From: Terrimicrobiaceae bacterium
Lineage (GTDB): Bacteria > Verrucomicrobiota > Verrucomicrobiia > Chthoniobacterales > JAATET01
Direction of reading: 5' to 3'
DNA length: 32,026 nucleotides
NCBI GenBank assembly: GCA_028713285.1
Contig: JAQTOP010000036.1
Coordinates: forward strand, 1-32,026
Position 1 is the first letter of the stretch; the number at the start of each line of letters is the position of its first letter. Positions 1 to 7,903 of this stretch are shown here, piece by piece. Below the pieces are notes generated by a model. It saw only the letters and a program-made list of their open reading frames with translations. It ran no database searches and was not told the DNA's origin. The position numbers and the translations under genes were made by a program.

Positions 1-1624
1 TCTGCTGGGCGGTGACGAAGCTGTCGGTCATTGTCTTGATGCTGGTGAAATCGTGGTTCAAAAAGAGGTCCGGTCCGGTGGCGCCGAGCGGGCCGGCGAC
101 GATCTCGAAGCAGTAGGGGACCTTCACGTAGCTCGACTGCGTGCTGAGCTGGCTGGTGGGCGAGTAGGTGAGTTCGTTGACGCGGTTCTGGTGGTCGTCG
201 GTGGCGAGAAACACCACGTTCGTGATCTGGTGATCCGCGATGAATTTGAGCAGCGCATTGCGTTCGGCACGGTAGCCGCCGATCCAGGATTTTCCGCCGT
301 CGGCACTTACAGGGGCGTAGTTCGCGATATTGCCGCTCGTGTTTACGATGCCGCTCAGCGCGCCGCCGATGGGTCCGATCTGGTCGATGGGATCCGAGAC
401 GGTGATGAACTTCCAAGGCGTGCCGGCGGCCTGGGCATTCAGCAACGTCTGCTCGAGCCATGCGAGCTGGGTCGCGCCAAGATACGTGCGCCCGCCGTTG
501 TCTGCGCGGGATCCGGTGTCATCCGCGTTGGCGGCGGTTTTGACGCGAATGTCGCGGTAGGAACGGCAGTCCGTATTGATGAAGATCGCGTTCCTGCCCC
601 ATTGCTGCGCGGAGTAGAGTTGTTTGGTTCCGTTCGTGCGGGCGTCGGACGGAGCATTGACCGTCCCGCGATTCGCGATCGGCTGGTAGTTCAGGAAGAC
701 CTGCTGGAGCGTCTGAAAACCCTGGGACTGGTTCATGAACGTCCCGGTCGTGTTCACATCGTTGGTGGACACGCGCGCATCCACGCCGGCTCCCGTCAGC
801 ATCCCGCCAACGGGTCCGCCGGGAGCGGCGCCGCCGTTGATGTATTGCTTGTTGCCGAGTTCGTGGTTGTCGTAGAGCGTGTAGTTGCCCTGCCCGGCGT
901 AGAAATCCTTCAGGCAGCTCTGCCCGGCGGTATTGACCGGCAGAAATTGCTCCAGATACTTTTTCGAGTAATCGGCGAATAGTTGCGCGGCAGTGGCGCC
1001 CGTCGAAGAAGGCGCCGGGATCACGCCGGAAAGCGTCACCGACGGCGAATTGAGATACGAGGCGGCGTTGTTACCGTTTACGTTGCTGGCATTCTCGTAA
1101 ATCGTGTCACCGACGTTCGCGTAGAAGTCGAGGTTCTGCGCGGGTACGGTGCTGGCCAGCGCATAGGGGCGAATGAGGCCGTCCATATCGCCGCTGAATG
1201 CGAAATGGACCGGTGCGCTCGCCGTGGCGGCGGGTGCGGTCTTCAATTTCCCGACGTTGCTCAGTTCGCCGAGCGGTCCGACGAAGCGATAGGAATAAAC
1301 CGTAGCCGGCTGCAGCGCCGTGACATCGATCTTCAACGTATAGTCCGCCCCGGGAACCGTGGTTCCTAGAATCGAAGTGACCCCGCTTGCAAAAGTCGGG
1401 TCGATCGAAATCTCGAGCGTGACGTTCGCAGCGGCGGGGGCTGCCGCGTCAACACCACGAGTCCAGAACGTCGCGTTCGTGCTCGATGCGTCGCCTGCGG
1501 AAACGCCGGTGAACGTGAATGCCGCGAAGCTGGACGAAGCGGCGAACGTGGCGCAGACCGCGCTCAGAAGGAGCGTGATCCCGCTGCGCATCGGCTGGCG
1601 GTGGAGTCTTTTTTTCGGATTCAT
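1..1624 (-). CDS. PhoD-like secreted metallophosphatase/phosphodiesterase (partial)
   Basis: The reading frame is open from an ATG at 1624 down to the left edge of the window, at least 541 codons, so the C-terminus is missing. An N-terminal hydrophobic signal segment (about residues 14-35, ending in SSFA) is followed by a fibronectin-like domain with a TFTGVSAGD start. This is the usual N-domain of PhoD-type alkaline phosphatases. The metallophosphatase part shows FAFSGDMDG (about residue 143), YDNHELGN (about 250) and ATDDHQN (about 473). These match the PhoD pattern of metal-binding D, NHE and DxH motifs. It probably releases phosphate from phosphodiesters or monoesters outside the cytoplasm. 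Many PhoD proteins use the Tat pathway, but I see no clear twin-arginine motif, so Sec export is more likely. It stands alone and is divergent from the MoeB-like gene. Substrate is unknown. Confidence 0.85.
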   Translation of the reverse strand, partial: MNPKKRLHRQPMRSGITLLLSAVCATFAASSSFAAFTFTGVSAGDASSTNATFWTRGVDAAAPAAANVTLEISIDPTFASGVTSILGTTVPGADYTLKIDVTALQPATVYSYRFVGPLGELSNVGKLKTAPAATASAPVHFAFSGDMDGLIRPYALASTVPAQNLDFYANVGDTIYENASNVNGNNAASYLNSPSVTLSGVIPAPSSTGATAAQLFADYSKKYLEQFLPVNTAGQSCLKDFYAGQGNYTLYDNHELGNKQYINGGAAPGGPVGGMLTGAGVDARVSTNDVNTTGTFMNQSQGFQTLQQVFLNYQPIANRGTVNAPSDARTNGTKQLYSAQQWGRNAIFINTDCRSYRDIRVKTAANADDTGSRADNGGRTYLGATQLAWLEQTLLNAQAAGTPWKFITVSDPIDQIGPIGGALSGIVNTSGNIANYAPVSADGGKSWIGGYRAERNALLKFIADHQITNVVFLATDDHQNRVNELTYSPTSQLSTQSSYVKVPYCFEIVAGPLGATGPDLFLNHDFTSIKTMTDSFVTAQQ

Positions 1625-1995
1625 GGGAGTGGATTCTGGAATGGCGGATGGATTTGGCTGGCTTGCGGATGTGAAGGTTTCAAATGGACTTGCAGTCATC
1701 TCGATTCCGGAAAAACAGCATCCGGAAACACCGGCGGCGGACCCGTGAAAAACCAAGCCCCGCCGGCGAGCGCAGACTGCCAGCGGGACAACGCCGGGCA
1801 ACGGAAGCTTCGTTAAGAAAACGCCATGAGGCGCAATTGTGACGTAAGAAGTGTTGCGCAATTCCCACGTTCCAACGTGCCGGGCATGACACTGCGCGTC
1901 ATAGCTCCGCCCCGCCACTTGCATCCCCAATGCATCGCCGCTACGGTCGTCGGCTCGACACAATGAGCATTCCCAGCATCCTGGAGCCTTCCCGA
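1625..1995. other. Divergent intergenic region with two short palindromes
   Basis: This 371-bp gap separates the divergent PhoD-like and MoeB-like genes. I see no convincing gene in it. It contains CACGTT-CC-AACGTG at 1866-1879 and ATGAC-N7-GTCAT at 1886-1902. It also has two copies of GCGCAATT in one orientation, near 1831 and 1854. These could be regulator sites for either gene, but no known consensus is matched well enough to name one. Confidence 0.35.
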
Positions 1996-3156
1996 ATGGA
2001 AGGGATCGAATTCAGCAACGACGAGGTCGCCCGTTACTCGCGGCACCTTATCATGCCCGAGGTCACCCTCGCCGGGCAGAAGAAGCTCAAGGCCGCAAAG
2101 GTCCTCTGCATCGGCACGGGCGGCCTCGGCTCGCCCATCGCGCTCTACCTCGCCGCGGCCGGCGTCGGCACGCTTGGCCTCGTCGATTTCGACACGGTCG
2201 ATTACTCGAATCTCCAGCGCCAGATTCTCCACGGCACGAAGGACGTCGGCCGCAAGAAGATCAACAGCGCCCGCGACCGCATCAAGGACGTCAATCCCAA
2301 CGTGCAGGTCGATCTCTACGACGCGTTTTTCACCAGCGCGAATGCGCGGGAAATCGTCGAACCCTACGACCTCGTGATCGATGGCACCGACAACTTCCCC
2401 ACCCGCTACCTCTCGAACGACATCTGCGTCTTCCTCAAAAAGCCGAACATCTACGGCTCGATTTTCCGCTTCGACGGGCAGGTGACCGTTTTCGCGCCGC
2501 ACCTTGGAGGCCCCTGCTACCGCTGCCTCTACCCCGAGCCCCCGCCGCCGGGGATGGTGCCAAGCTGCGCCGAGGGCGGCGTGCTGGGCGTGCTGCCGGG
2601 TGTCGTCGGCGTGATCCAGGCCATCGAGGCGATCAAGCTCATTTGCGGCATCGGCGAGCCCCTCATCGGGCGGCTGCTGCACTTTGACGCGCTCAAGATG
2701 AAGTTCCGCGAGTTCAAGGTGCGCAAGGATCCGCGCTGTCCCGTATGCGGCGAAAATCCCACCGTCACCGAACTCATCGACTACGAGCAATTCTGCGGCA
2801 TCCCGCAGGCCGCCGCCGCCGAGGAGGCCGAGCCGCCCGTGCCGGAAATCAGCGTGGAGGAACTCAAGCAGCGCCTCGACGCGAAGGAGCGCTTCGTGCT
2901 GCTCGACGTGCGCGAGCCGTATGAATTCGACATCGCGCGCATCCCCGGCTCGAAATTGATCCCGCTCGGCGAACTCCACGGACGCTTGAGCGAACTCGAC
3001 ACCGCCGACGACATCGTCATCCATTGCAAGAGCGGCCACCGCAGCGCAAATGCCCTGCGCGAGCTCCAGGCCGCCGGCTTCAGCAAGGTCTGGAATGTCC
3101 ATGGCGGCATCCTCGCTTGGGCCGACCGCGTCGATCCAACCGTGGCGAAATACTAA
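1996..3156 (+). CDS. moeB: MoeB/ThiF-family adenylyltransferase fused to rhodanese (MoeZ-type)
   Basis: This 386-residue protein adenylates the C-terminal glycine of a ubiquitin-like sulfur carrier (MoaD, ThiS or similar) and probably passes sulfur to it. It serves molybdopterin, thiamine or thio-cofactor synthesis in the cytoplasm. The N-terminal ThiF/MoeB domain (about residues 5-250) has the nucleotide loop GTGGLGSP, the GTDNFPTRY segment, and two CxxC zinc pairs (CYRC and CPVC). A cysteine in PSCAEGG is at the usual MoeB position. The C-terminal rhodanese domain (about 285-380) has LLDVREPYEF and an active loop CKSGHRS, so the persulfide cysteine is present. I chose the ATG at 1996 because GGAG lies 9 bases upstream at 1983-1986; in-frame starts at 1963 and 1930 lack a good ribosome site. 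No moa or thi genes are adjacent. Confidence 0.92.
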   Translation: MEGIEFSNDEVARYSRHLIMPEVTLAGQKKLKAAKVLCIGTGGLGSPIALYLAAAGVGTLGLVDFDTVDYSNLQRQILHGTKDVGRKKINSARDRIKDVNPNVQVDLYDAFFTSANAREIVEPYDLVIDGTDNFPTRYLSNDICVFLKKPNIYGSIFRFDGQVTVFAPHLGGPCYRCLYPEPPPPGMVPSCAEGGVLGVLPGVVGVIQAIEAIKLICGIGEPLIGRLLHFDALKMKFREFKVRKDPRCPVCGENPTVTELIDYEQFCGIPQAAAAEEAEPPVPEISVEELKQRLDAKERFVLLDVREPYEFDIARIPGSKLIPLGELHGRLSELDTADDIVIHCKSGHRSANALRELQAAGFSKVWNVHGGILAWADRVDPTVAKY

Positions 3157-3256
3157 CGCCTCGGACGATCTACCCGGGCGCGCTTGGGAACTTTCCGCCG
3201 ATTTCACAGAGTCCGGCTGGACATTTCCCCGATTCACCCGCAAGCATTCGCGCACG

Positions 3257-6055
3257 ATGAAGGCTCAAATTCTCCGCATCGTCCTGCTCTGCCTTTGCGC
3301 CGCCGCAGCGGCTCACGCCCAAATTGACGCCACGTTTCAAAAGACCAGCGACTGGGGAGCGGGCTTCACCGGGCAAATCATCGTGACGAATCGCGGCGCG
3401 AGCGACGTCACGGATTGGTCGCTCGTATTCACGCTGCCATCGACGATCACGAACATCTGGGGAGCGCAGATCGCCTCGCACAGCGGCAGCCAATACACGC
3501 TCGCTCCCGAAAGCTGGTCGAAGCGCATCAGCGCAAATGGCGGCTCGATCACAATCGGATTCAACGCCACGCCCGGCAACTCCGCCGGCGCGCAGAATAT
3601 CGTCTTCACTCCGACCTTCGCCGGCACGCCCACGCCCACGCCCACGCCCACGCCCACGCCCACGCCCACGCCCACGCCCACGCCCACGCCCACGCCCACG
3701 CCCACGCCGACTCCGGTCCCCGGTTCGCCGAATATCACCGTGCGCTTAGGCAGCGTGACCGTGACCTTCAAGGTCTCGAACGACTGGCAAAGCGGCTTCC
3801 AAGGAGACGTTTCGATCAAAAACGAAGCCGCCGCACCGCTCGTCAACTGGCAGCTTTCCTTTCAGCTCGACCGCAGCATTGCGTCGATTTGGAACGCCCG
3901 CATCGCGAGCCAGTCCAACGGCGTTTACACGTTCGACGCGGCGACGGTGGCCTGGAACAAGGACATCCCCGCCGGAGGCACCGTCAGCTTCGGCTTCACC
4001 GGCAGCCCCGGCAGCCTCACCCAGCCGCCCACGAACTTCGCCTTCAGCACGCAAGGCGCGCCTCCCATGCCTACGCCGACTCCCTCCCCTACGCCAACTC
4101 CCACACCTTCGCCGACTCCCACTGCAACCCCCACTCCGACTCCGACACCTTCGCCAACTCCGACGCCGCCCCCCACTCCGACACCTTCGCCCTCGCCAAG
4201 TCCCACGCCGCCCGCCACCGCGTTCAACTACGCCGAGGCCCTGCAAAAATCGCTCTTCTTCTTCGATGCGCAGCGTTCCGGCGCCCTGCCCGTCGGCTTC
4301 CGCATCAATTGGCGCGGCAACTCCGCGATGCAGGATGGCGCCGATGTCGGCGTCGATCTCACCGGCGGCTACTACGATGCCGGCGACCACGTGAAATTCG
4401 GTCTGCCGATGATGAGTTCCATGACGCTTCTCGCTTGGGGCGGCATCGAATACGCCGAGGGCTACAGCGCCTCCGGCCAGCGCGCCTATCTCCTCGGCGC
4501 CGTCCGCTGGGGAACGGATTGGATTCTCAAAGCCCACCCGAGCGCGAATGTGCTTTACGGTCAGGTCGGCAACGGCAGCCTCGACCACGCGTATTGGGGG
4601 CCCGCCGAGACCATGATGATGTCCCGCCCCGCCTACGCGATCACCGCGCAAAAACCCGGCACCGAGCTCGCCGGCGAAGGCGCGGCCGCCCTCGCCGCCG
4701 CCTCGATTCTTTTCGCGCAGGACGACGCCGCCTACTCCGCGACGCTGCTCGCCCATGCCCGCCAGCTCTACGACTTCGCCTCCACTTACCGCGGCGCCTA
4801 CACCGCCGCGATCCCCGACGCCGCGAGCTACTACAATTCCTACTCCGGCTACAACGACGAGCTCATCTGGGGCGCCGCCTGGCTCTACCGCGCGACCGGC
4901 GAAGCCGCCTACCTGCAACAGTCCGAGGCCCTCTACGCGCAGTTTGAAACGAACGCCACGCTCCACTGGACGCACAGTTGGGACGACAAAACCTACGGCG
5001 CGTCCGTCCTCCTCGCCGAACTCACCGGCAAATCCATCTACACCGCCGCCACCGAGCGCTGGCTGAATTACTGGACCGTCGGCGACAACGGCGCCCGCGT
5101 CGCCACCACCCCCGGCGGCCTCGCGTGGCTGGATCAATGGGGTTCGCTGCGCTACGCGGCGAATACCGCCCTCCTCGCCTTCATCTACAGCGACACCGTG
5201 CATGACATCGGCGCCCGCTACCATGACTTCGCGGAAAAGCAGATCGACTACGCCCTCGGCGCGAATCCCGCGAACCGCAGCTATGTCGTCGGCTTCGGAA
5301 CGAACCCGCCAAAAAATCCGCACCACCGCACCTCGCACGGATCCTGGGCGAACGACATCACCATCCCCGCCGGCAACCGCCACACGCTCTACGGCGCGCT
5401 CGTCGGCGGCCCCTCCTCCGCCAGCGACACCGCCTACGTTGACGACCGTACGAACTATGTCACCAACGAAGTCGCCCTCGACTACAATGCCGGCTTCACC
5501 GGGGCGCTCGCCCGCCTCGTCCAGGAAAAAGGCGGCGCGCCACTTGCGAATTTCCCAACACCCGAGACGCCCGACGACGAATTCTTCGTCGAGGCTTCGA
5601 TCAACCAGCAGGGCGCCGGCTTCACCGAGATCCGGGCGCTGTTGAACAACCGCTCCGCCTTCCCCGCGGGCGCGTCGGAACTCCTCTCCTTCCGCTATTA
5701 CGTCGATCTCACCGAGACGCTCGCCGCCGGCATCCAGCCCGCGCAAATCCAGGTGACCTCGAACTACAACCAGGGCGCAAAGGTCAGCGCGCTCCAGCCC
5801 TACGACGTGGCGCGGCACATCTACTACGTGACCGTGGACTTCACCGGCACCCTCATCGCGCCCGGCAGCAGCTCGACCTACCGGAAGGAAGCGCAGTTCC
5901 GCCTGAGCCTGCCCAATGGCGCGCCGGCCACCGCGTGGAACCCCGCCAACGACTTCTCCTACCAGGGACTCGCCACCGGCAACACAAACACCGTCAAGAC
6001 CAGCCGCATCCCGGTCTATCAGGCAGCCCAGCGCCTCGGCGGCATCGACCCGTAA
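3257..6055 (+). CDS. Secreted GH9 cellulase with two CBM2-like modules and a CBM3c-like module
   Basis: A 932-residue extracellular endo- or processive beta-1,4-glucanase. Order: Sec signal peptide (residues 1-22, ending AHAQ), CBM2-like module (about 23-122), Thr-Pro linker (about 124-155), second CBM2-like module (about 157-270), second Thr/Ser-Pro linker (about 271-320), GH9 catalytic domain (about 322-765), CBM3c-like domain (about 774-925). The GH9 signatures are intact: DAGD at 374-377 with the catalytic base Asp, HHR at 689-691, and the proton-donor Glu about residue 738 in NEVALDYNAGF. The CBM3c neighbour is typical of processive 'theme B' GH9 enzymes. The frame is open upstream into the MoeB gene, but the ATG at 3257 is chosen because it starts exactly at the signal peptide. 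There are no other cellulolysis genes nearby. Confidence 0.93.
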   Translation: MKAQILRIVLLCLCAAAAAHAQIDATFQKTSDWGAGFTGQIIVTNRGASDVTDWSLVFTLPSTITNIWGAQIASHSGSQYTLAPESWSKRISANGGSITIGFNATPGNSAGAQNIVFTPTFAGTPTPTPTPTPTPTPTPTPTPTPTPTPTPTPVPGSPNITVRLGSVTVTFKVSNDWQSGFQGDVSIKNEAAAPLVNWQLSFQLDRSIASIWNARIASQSNGVYTFDAATVAWNKDIPAGGTVSFGFTGSPGSLTQPPTNFAFSTQGAPPMPTPTPSPTPTPTPSPTPTATPTPTPTPSPTPTPPPTPTPSPSPSPTPPATAFNYAEALQKSLFFFDAQRSGALPVGFRINWRGNSAMQDGADVGVDLTGGYYDAGDHVKFGLPMMSSMTLLAWGGIEYAEGYSASGQRAYLLGAVRWGTDWILKAHPSANVLYGQVGNGSLDHAYWGPAETMMMSRPAYAITAQKPGTELAGEGAAALAAASILFAQDDAAYSATLLAHARQLYDFASTYRGAYTAAIPDAASYYNSYSGYNDELIWGAAWLYRATGEAAYLQQSEALYAQFETNATLHWTHSWDDKTYGASVLLAELTGKSIYTAATERWLNYWTVGDNGARVATTPGGLAWLDQWGSLRYAANTALLAFIYSDTVHDIGARYHDFAEKQIDYALGANPANRSYVVGFGTNPPKNPHHRTSHGSWANDITIPAGNRHTLYGALVGGPSSASDTAYVDDRTNYVTNEVALDYNAGFTGALARLVQEKGGAPLANFPTPETPDDEFFVEASINQQGAGFTEIRALLNNRSAFPAGASELLSFRYYVDLTETLAAGIQPAQIQVTSNYNQGAKVSALQPYDVARHIYYVTVDFTGTLIAPGSSSTYRKEAQFRLSLPNGAPATAWNPANDFSYQGLATGNTNTVKTSRIPVYQAAQRLGGIDP
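3625..3708 (+). repeat. Perfect hexanucleotide array, 14 x CACGCC
   Basis: Fourteen identical CACGCC units in a row encode the first Thr-Pro linker of the GH9 cellulase. The unit length is a multiple of three, so gain or loss of copies changes linker length by two residues without breaking the frame. The second linker (about 4066-4215) encodes similar residues with degenerate codons. Confidence 0.97.
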
Positions 6056-6090
6056 AAAATCGGAACATCAAGCGGATCGGGAAGAAGGAA

Positions 6091-6109
6091 TCTCCGTGAC
6101 CTCCGTGTG
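6091..6109 (+). repeat. 9-bp phased intergenic element, copy 1
   Basis: TCTCCGTGA followed by CCTCCGTGT, then GAAAA, lies in the 61-bp gap between the convergent cellulase and purU genes. It shares its 9-bp phasing with the sequences at 10861-10898 and 12850-12867. Confidence 0.45.
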
Positions 6110-6116
6110 AAAAGAC

Positions 6117-6977
6117 TCAGTCCCGGAAGACCACCGTCTTCGCTCCGTGCAGCAGCACGCGATCCTCGACGTGATAGCGCACGCCGCGCGCCAGCGCGAG
6201 CCGCTCGCAATCGCGGCCGAGCCGGCGCAGGTCGCCAAGATCGTGGAAATGCTCCACGCGCACGACCTCCTGATCGATAATCGGCCCCGCGTCCAGATCC
6301 GCCGTCGCGTAGTGGCATGTCGCGCCGATGAGCTTCACCCCGCGCTCGAAGGCCTGCCGATACGGATCCGCCCCGGCGAATGCTGGAAGGAACGAGTGAT
6401 GGATGTTGATCACACCGCCGTGGAATCGGGCGCAAAACCAAGCCGGCAGGATTTGCATGAACCGCGCCATCACGATCACGTCCGCGCCCGCCTCCTCACA
6501 TCGCCGCGCGATTTCGCGAAAAGCCTCGTCCTTGTTTTGCGCGTTGACCGGCACATGGAGGAACGGCACCCCCTCCGCCACAGCGAGGCTCTCGCAATCC
6601 CGGTGGTTGGAGATAATCAGCGGCACCTCCGCCGGCAGCTCGCCGAACTTCCGCCGCCACAACAGGTCCGTCACGCAATGCGTCTCCCTGCTCGCGAGAA
6701 TCACCATTCGCTGCGCCCGGCCGCTGCGCCGCAGCGACCACTCGGCCTGCGCCTCCCCGGCGAAATGCGAAAAGTCCTGCTCGAGCCGCGCGAAGTCGCC
6801 CGAGCCGTCTGCGGACTCGATGCGCAGCCGCGCGAAGAACCACTTGCTCGCCACGTCGCTGTAGCTGTGAACCTCCGCGAGATTCAGCCCGTGCGCCGCG
6901 ACCAGTCCGGTCACCCGCGCCACGAGCCCAACCGCGTCCGGGCAGCTCATTTTGAAGACCAATCCTTCCTGGCTCAT
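6117..6977 (-). CDS. purU: Formyltetrahydrofolate deformylase
   Basis: This 286-residue cytoplasmic enzyme hydrolyses 10-formyl-THF to formate and THF. It balances the one-carbon pool and can feed formate to PurT. An N-terminal ACT domain (about residues 5-85; SCPDAVGLVARVTG) precedes a formyltransferase-fold domain. The catalytic triad is visible: Asn191 and His193 in NIHHSFLP, and Asp229 in DLDAGPI. Length is close to the E. coli protein (280). The frame is open upstream to 7082, but the ATG at 6977 (MSQEGLVF) fits the family N-terminus and avoids a basic, unconserved extension. It is a single-gene unit, convergent with the cellulase. Confidence 0.94.
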   Translation of the reverse strand: MSQEGLVFKMSCPDAVGLVARVTGLVAAHGLNLAEVHSYSDVASKWFFARLRIESADGSGDFARLEQDFSHFAGEAQAEWSLRRSGRAQRMVILASRETHCVTDLLWRRKFGELPAEVPLIISNHRDCESLAVAEGVPFLHVPVNAQNKDEAFREIARRCEEAGADVIVMARFMQILPAWFCARFHGGVINIHHSFLPAFAGADPYRQAFERGVKLIGATCHYATADLDAGPIIDQEVVRVEHFHDLGDLRRLGRDCERLALARGVRYHVEDRVLLHGAKTVVFRD

Positions 6978-7026
6978 CGCCCGCCCTGCATAGCCGCGAT
7001 CAACGATTCGCCGCCAGTCCGAACTT

Positions 7027-7598
7027 TCATCCAAACCGCATGAACGAGTCTCGACCGCCGTCGAGAGCGATGTTCGCAGCAACTATTTTCCGACCTTGCG
7101 CTTGAGATCGTAGGCGAAAAACAATCGTGGAGCCGCCGCTGGAAATTGCCTCGTTGATTTTCAGCCGTTTCCCTTTGCGCGAGAGGCGGGCAGTGCCGAC
7201 AAGAGTATAGGGATCCCCGGCAAACTGAAATGTTGCGGAATATTTGATCACCTTGTCTTCGATTTCCGCCATCCCTGATCCAGCCCCGACGTCCCCGAAC
7301 CACTTAACGACTGGCTAAACACGTAGCTCAACGCACGCTTCCGAAACTGGAGCTGTTCTGAATGTGATAGTGGATCCCAGCGAGGAGATTAGTGTGAGCT
7401 TGCCAATCTCTCGCTTGGAGGAAGCCTGAAAAACTCCCGAAGCCCCAAGCGGAATCGACTGCGGACCTGCGGTGAGAGAGTCACCGTGCCGGAATACTTT
7501 CCTCCGTATGAGGATATCAAAGAGGGAGCAGGAGTCGCGAGACCGAAGGAGGAAATGCCGAGGAGGAGCGACACGAAAATCGAGGGACTCGCTTTCAT
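7027..7598 (-). pseudogene. Decayed small secreted protein with two homologous repeats
   Basis: A start at 7598 gives a clear signal peptide (MKASPSIFVSLLLG...LATPAPS) and then GGKYSGTVTL. The frame then breaks in a CT-rich tract near 7475-7485. Removing one CT dinucleotide restores a frame reading TAGPQSIPLGASG...LGSTITFR down to a TAG at 7315-7317. In that same restored frame, beyond the single TAG, the next 80-odd codons (to 7027) read KYSATFQFAGDPYTL...GGSTIVFRL. The two parts align as a repeat of about 48 residues (KYS-T... and GSTI-FR). This suggests one secreted two-repeat protein broken by a 2-bp shift and a stop. Alternatives are a sequencing error, a phase-variable gene, or a separate small gene at 7027-7272. 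Function is unknown. Confidence 0.6.
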
Positions 7599-7714
7599 GC
7601 TCCAAGCGTTTTATTGCGAGCCATTCGCGTCAACGATTTTCATCGCGTCCGTTCCCCCGGACGGCTTCCCCTTTTCCCTTGCACGGTTTGCGCGGCGCGC
7701 GAAGCTCTTCGCCC

Positions 7715-7903
7715 ATGGACGCCGCCCTTCTCGACCTCCTCTGCTGTCCGGAGACGCACCAGCCGCTGCGCTTCGCGACAGCCAGTGAACTCACCGCGCT
7801 CGGGATCGAGGCCGCGCTCATCCGTGAGGACGGCCGCGTCGCCTATCCGATCCGCGATGGCATCCCGATGCTCGCCGTCGAGGAAGCGATCGCGCTCCGT
7901 TAG
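7715..7903 (+). CDS. Trm112/YcaR-like small protein
   Basis: A 62-residue protein of the UPF0434/Trm112p-like family. The start MDAALLDLLCCPE and the end YPIRDGIPML are the family hallmarks. In Trm112 itself the fold binds zinc and stabilises methyltransferases; bacterial members are mostly uncharacterised. Here the zinc pattern is degenerate: the first CPxC becomes CCPET, and no second Cys pair is seen, so metal binding is doubtful. It overlaps the 3' end of the convergent fkp gene by 4 bp. An ATG at 7715 fits the family N-terminus exactly; longer in-frame starts upstream are rejected. Confidence 0.8.
   Translation: MDAALLDLLCCPETHQPLRFATASELTALGIEAALIREDGRVAYPIRDGIPMLAVEEAIALR

Noticed and set aside
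3415-4947. Plus-strand frame with a His-Ala repeat run
   Set aside because: It is the second-frame reading of the CACGCC array within the cellulase gene.
3746-5818. Long minus-strand open frame across the cellulase
   Set aside because: Composition is the mirror image of the real gene, rich in Gly/Val/Arg, with no family motif; the plus-strand GH9 signatures are decisive.
7648-7665. Hairpin CGTCCG-N6-CGGACG before the Trm112-like gene, as a terminator
   Set aside because: No plus-strand gene ends before it and no T-tract follows directly.
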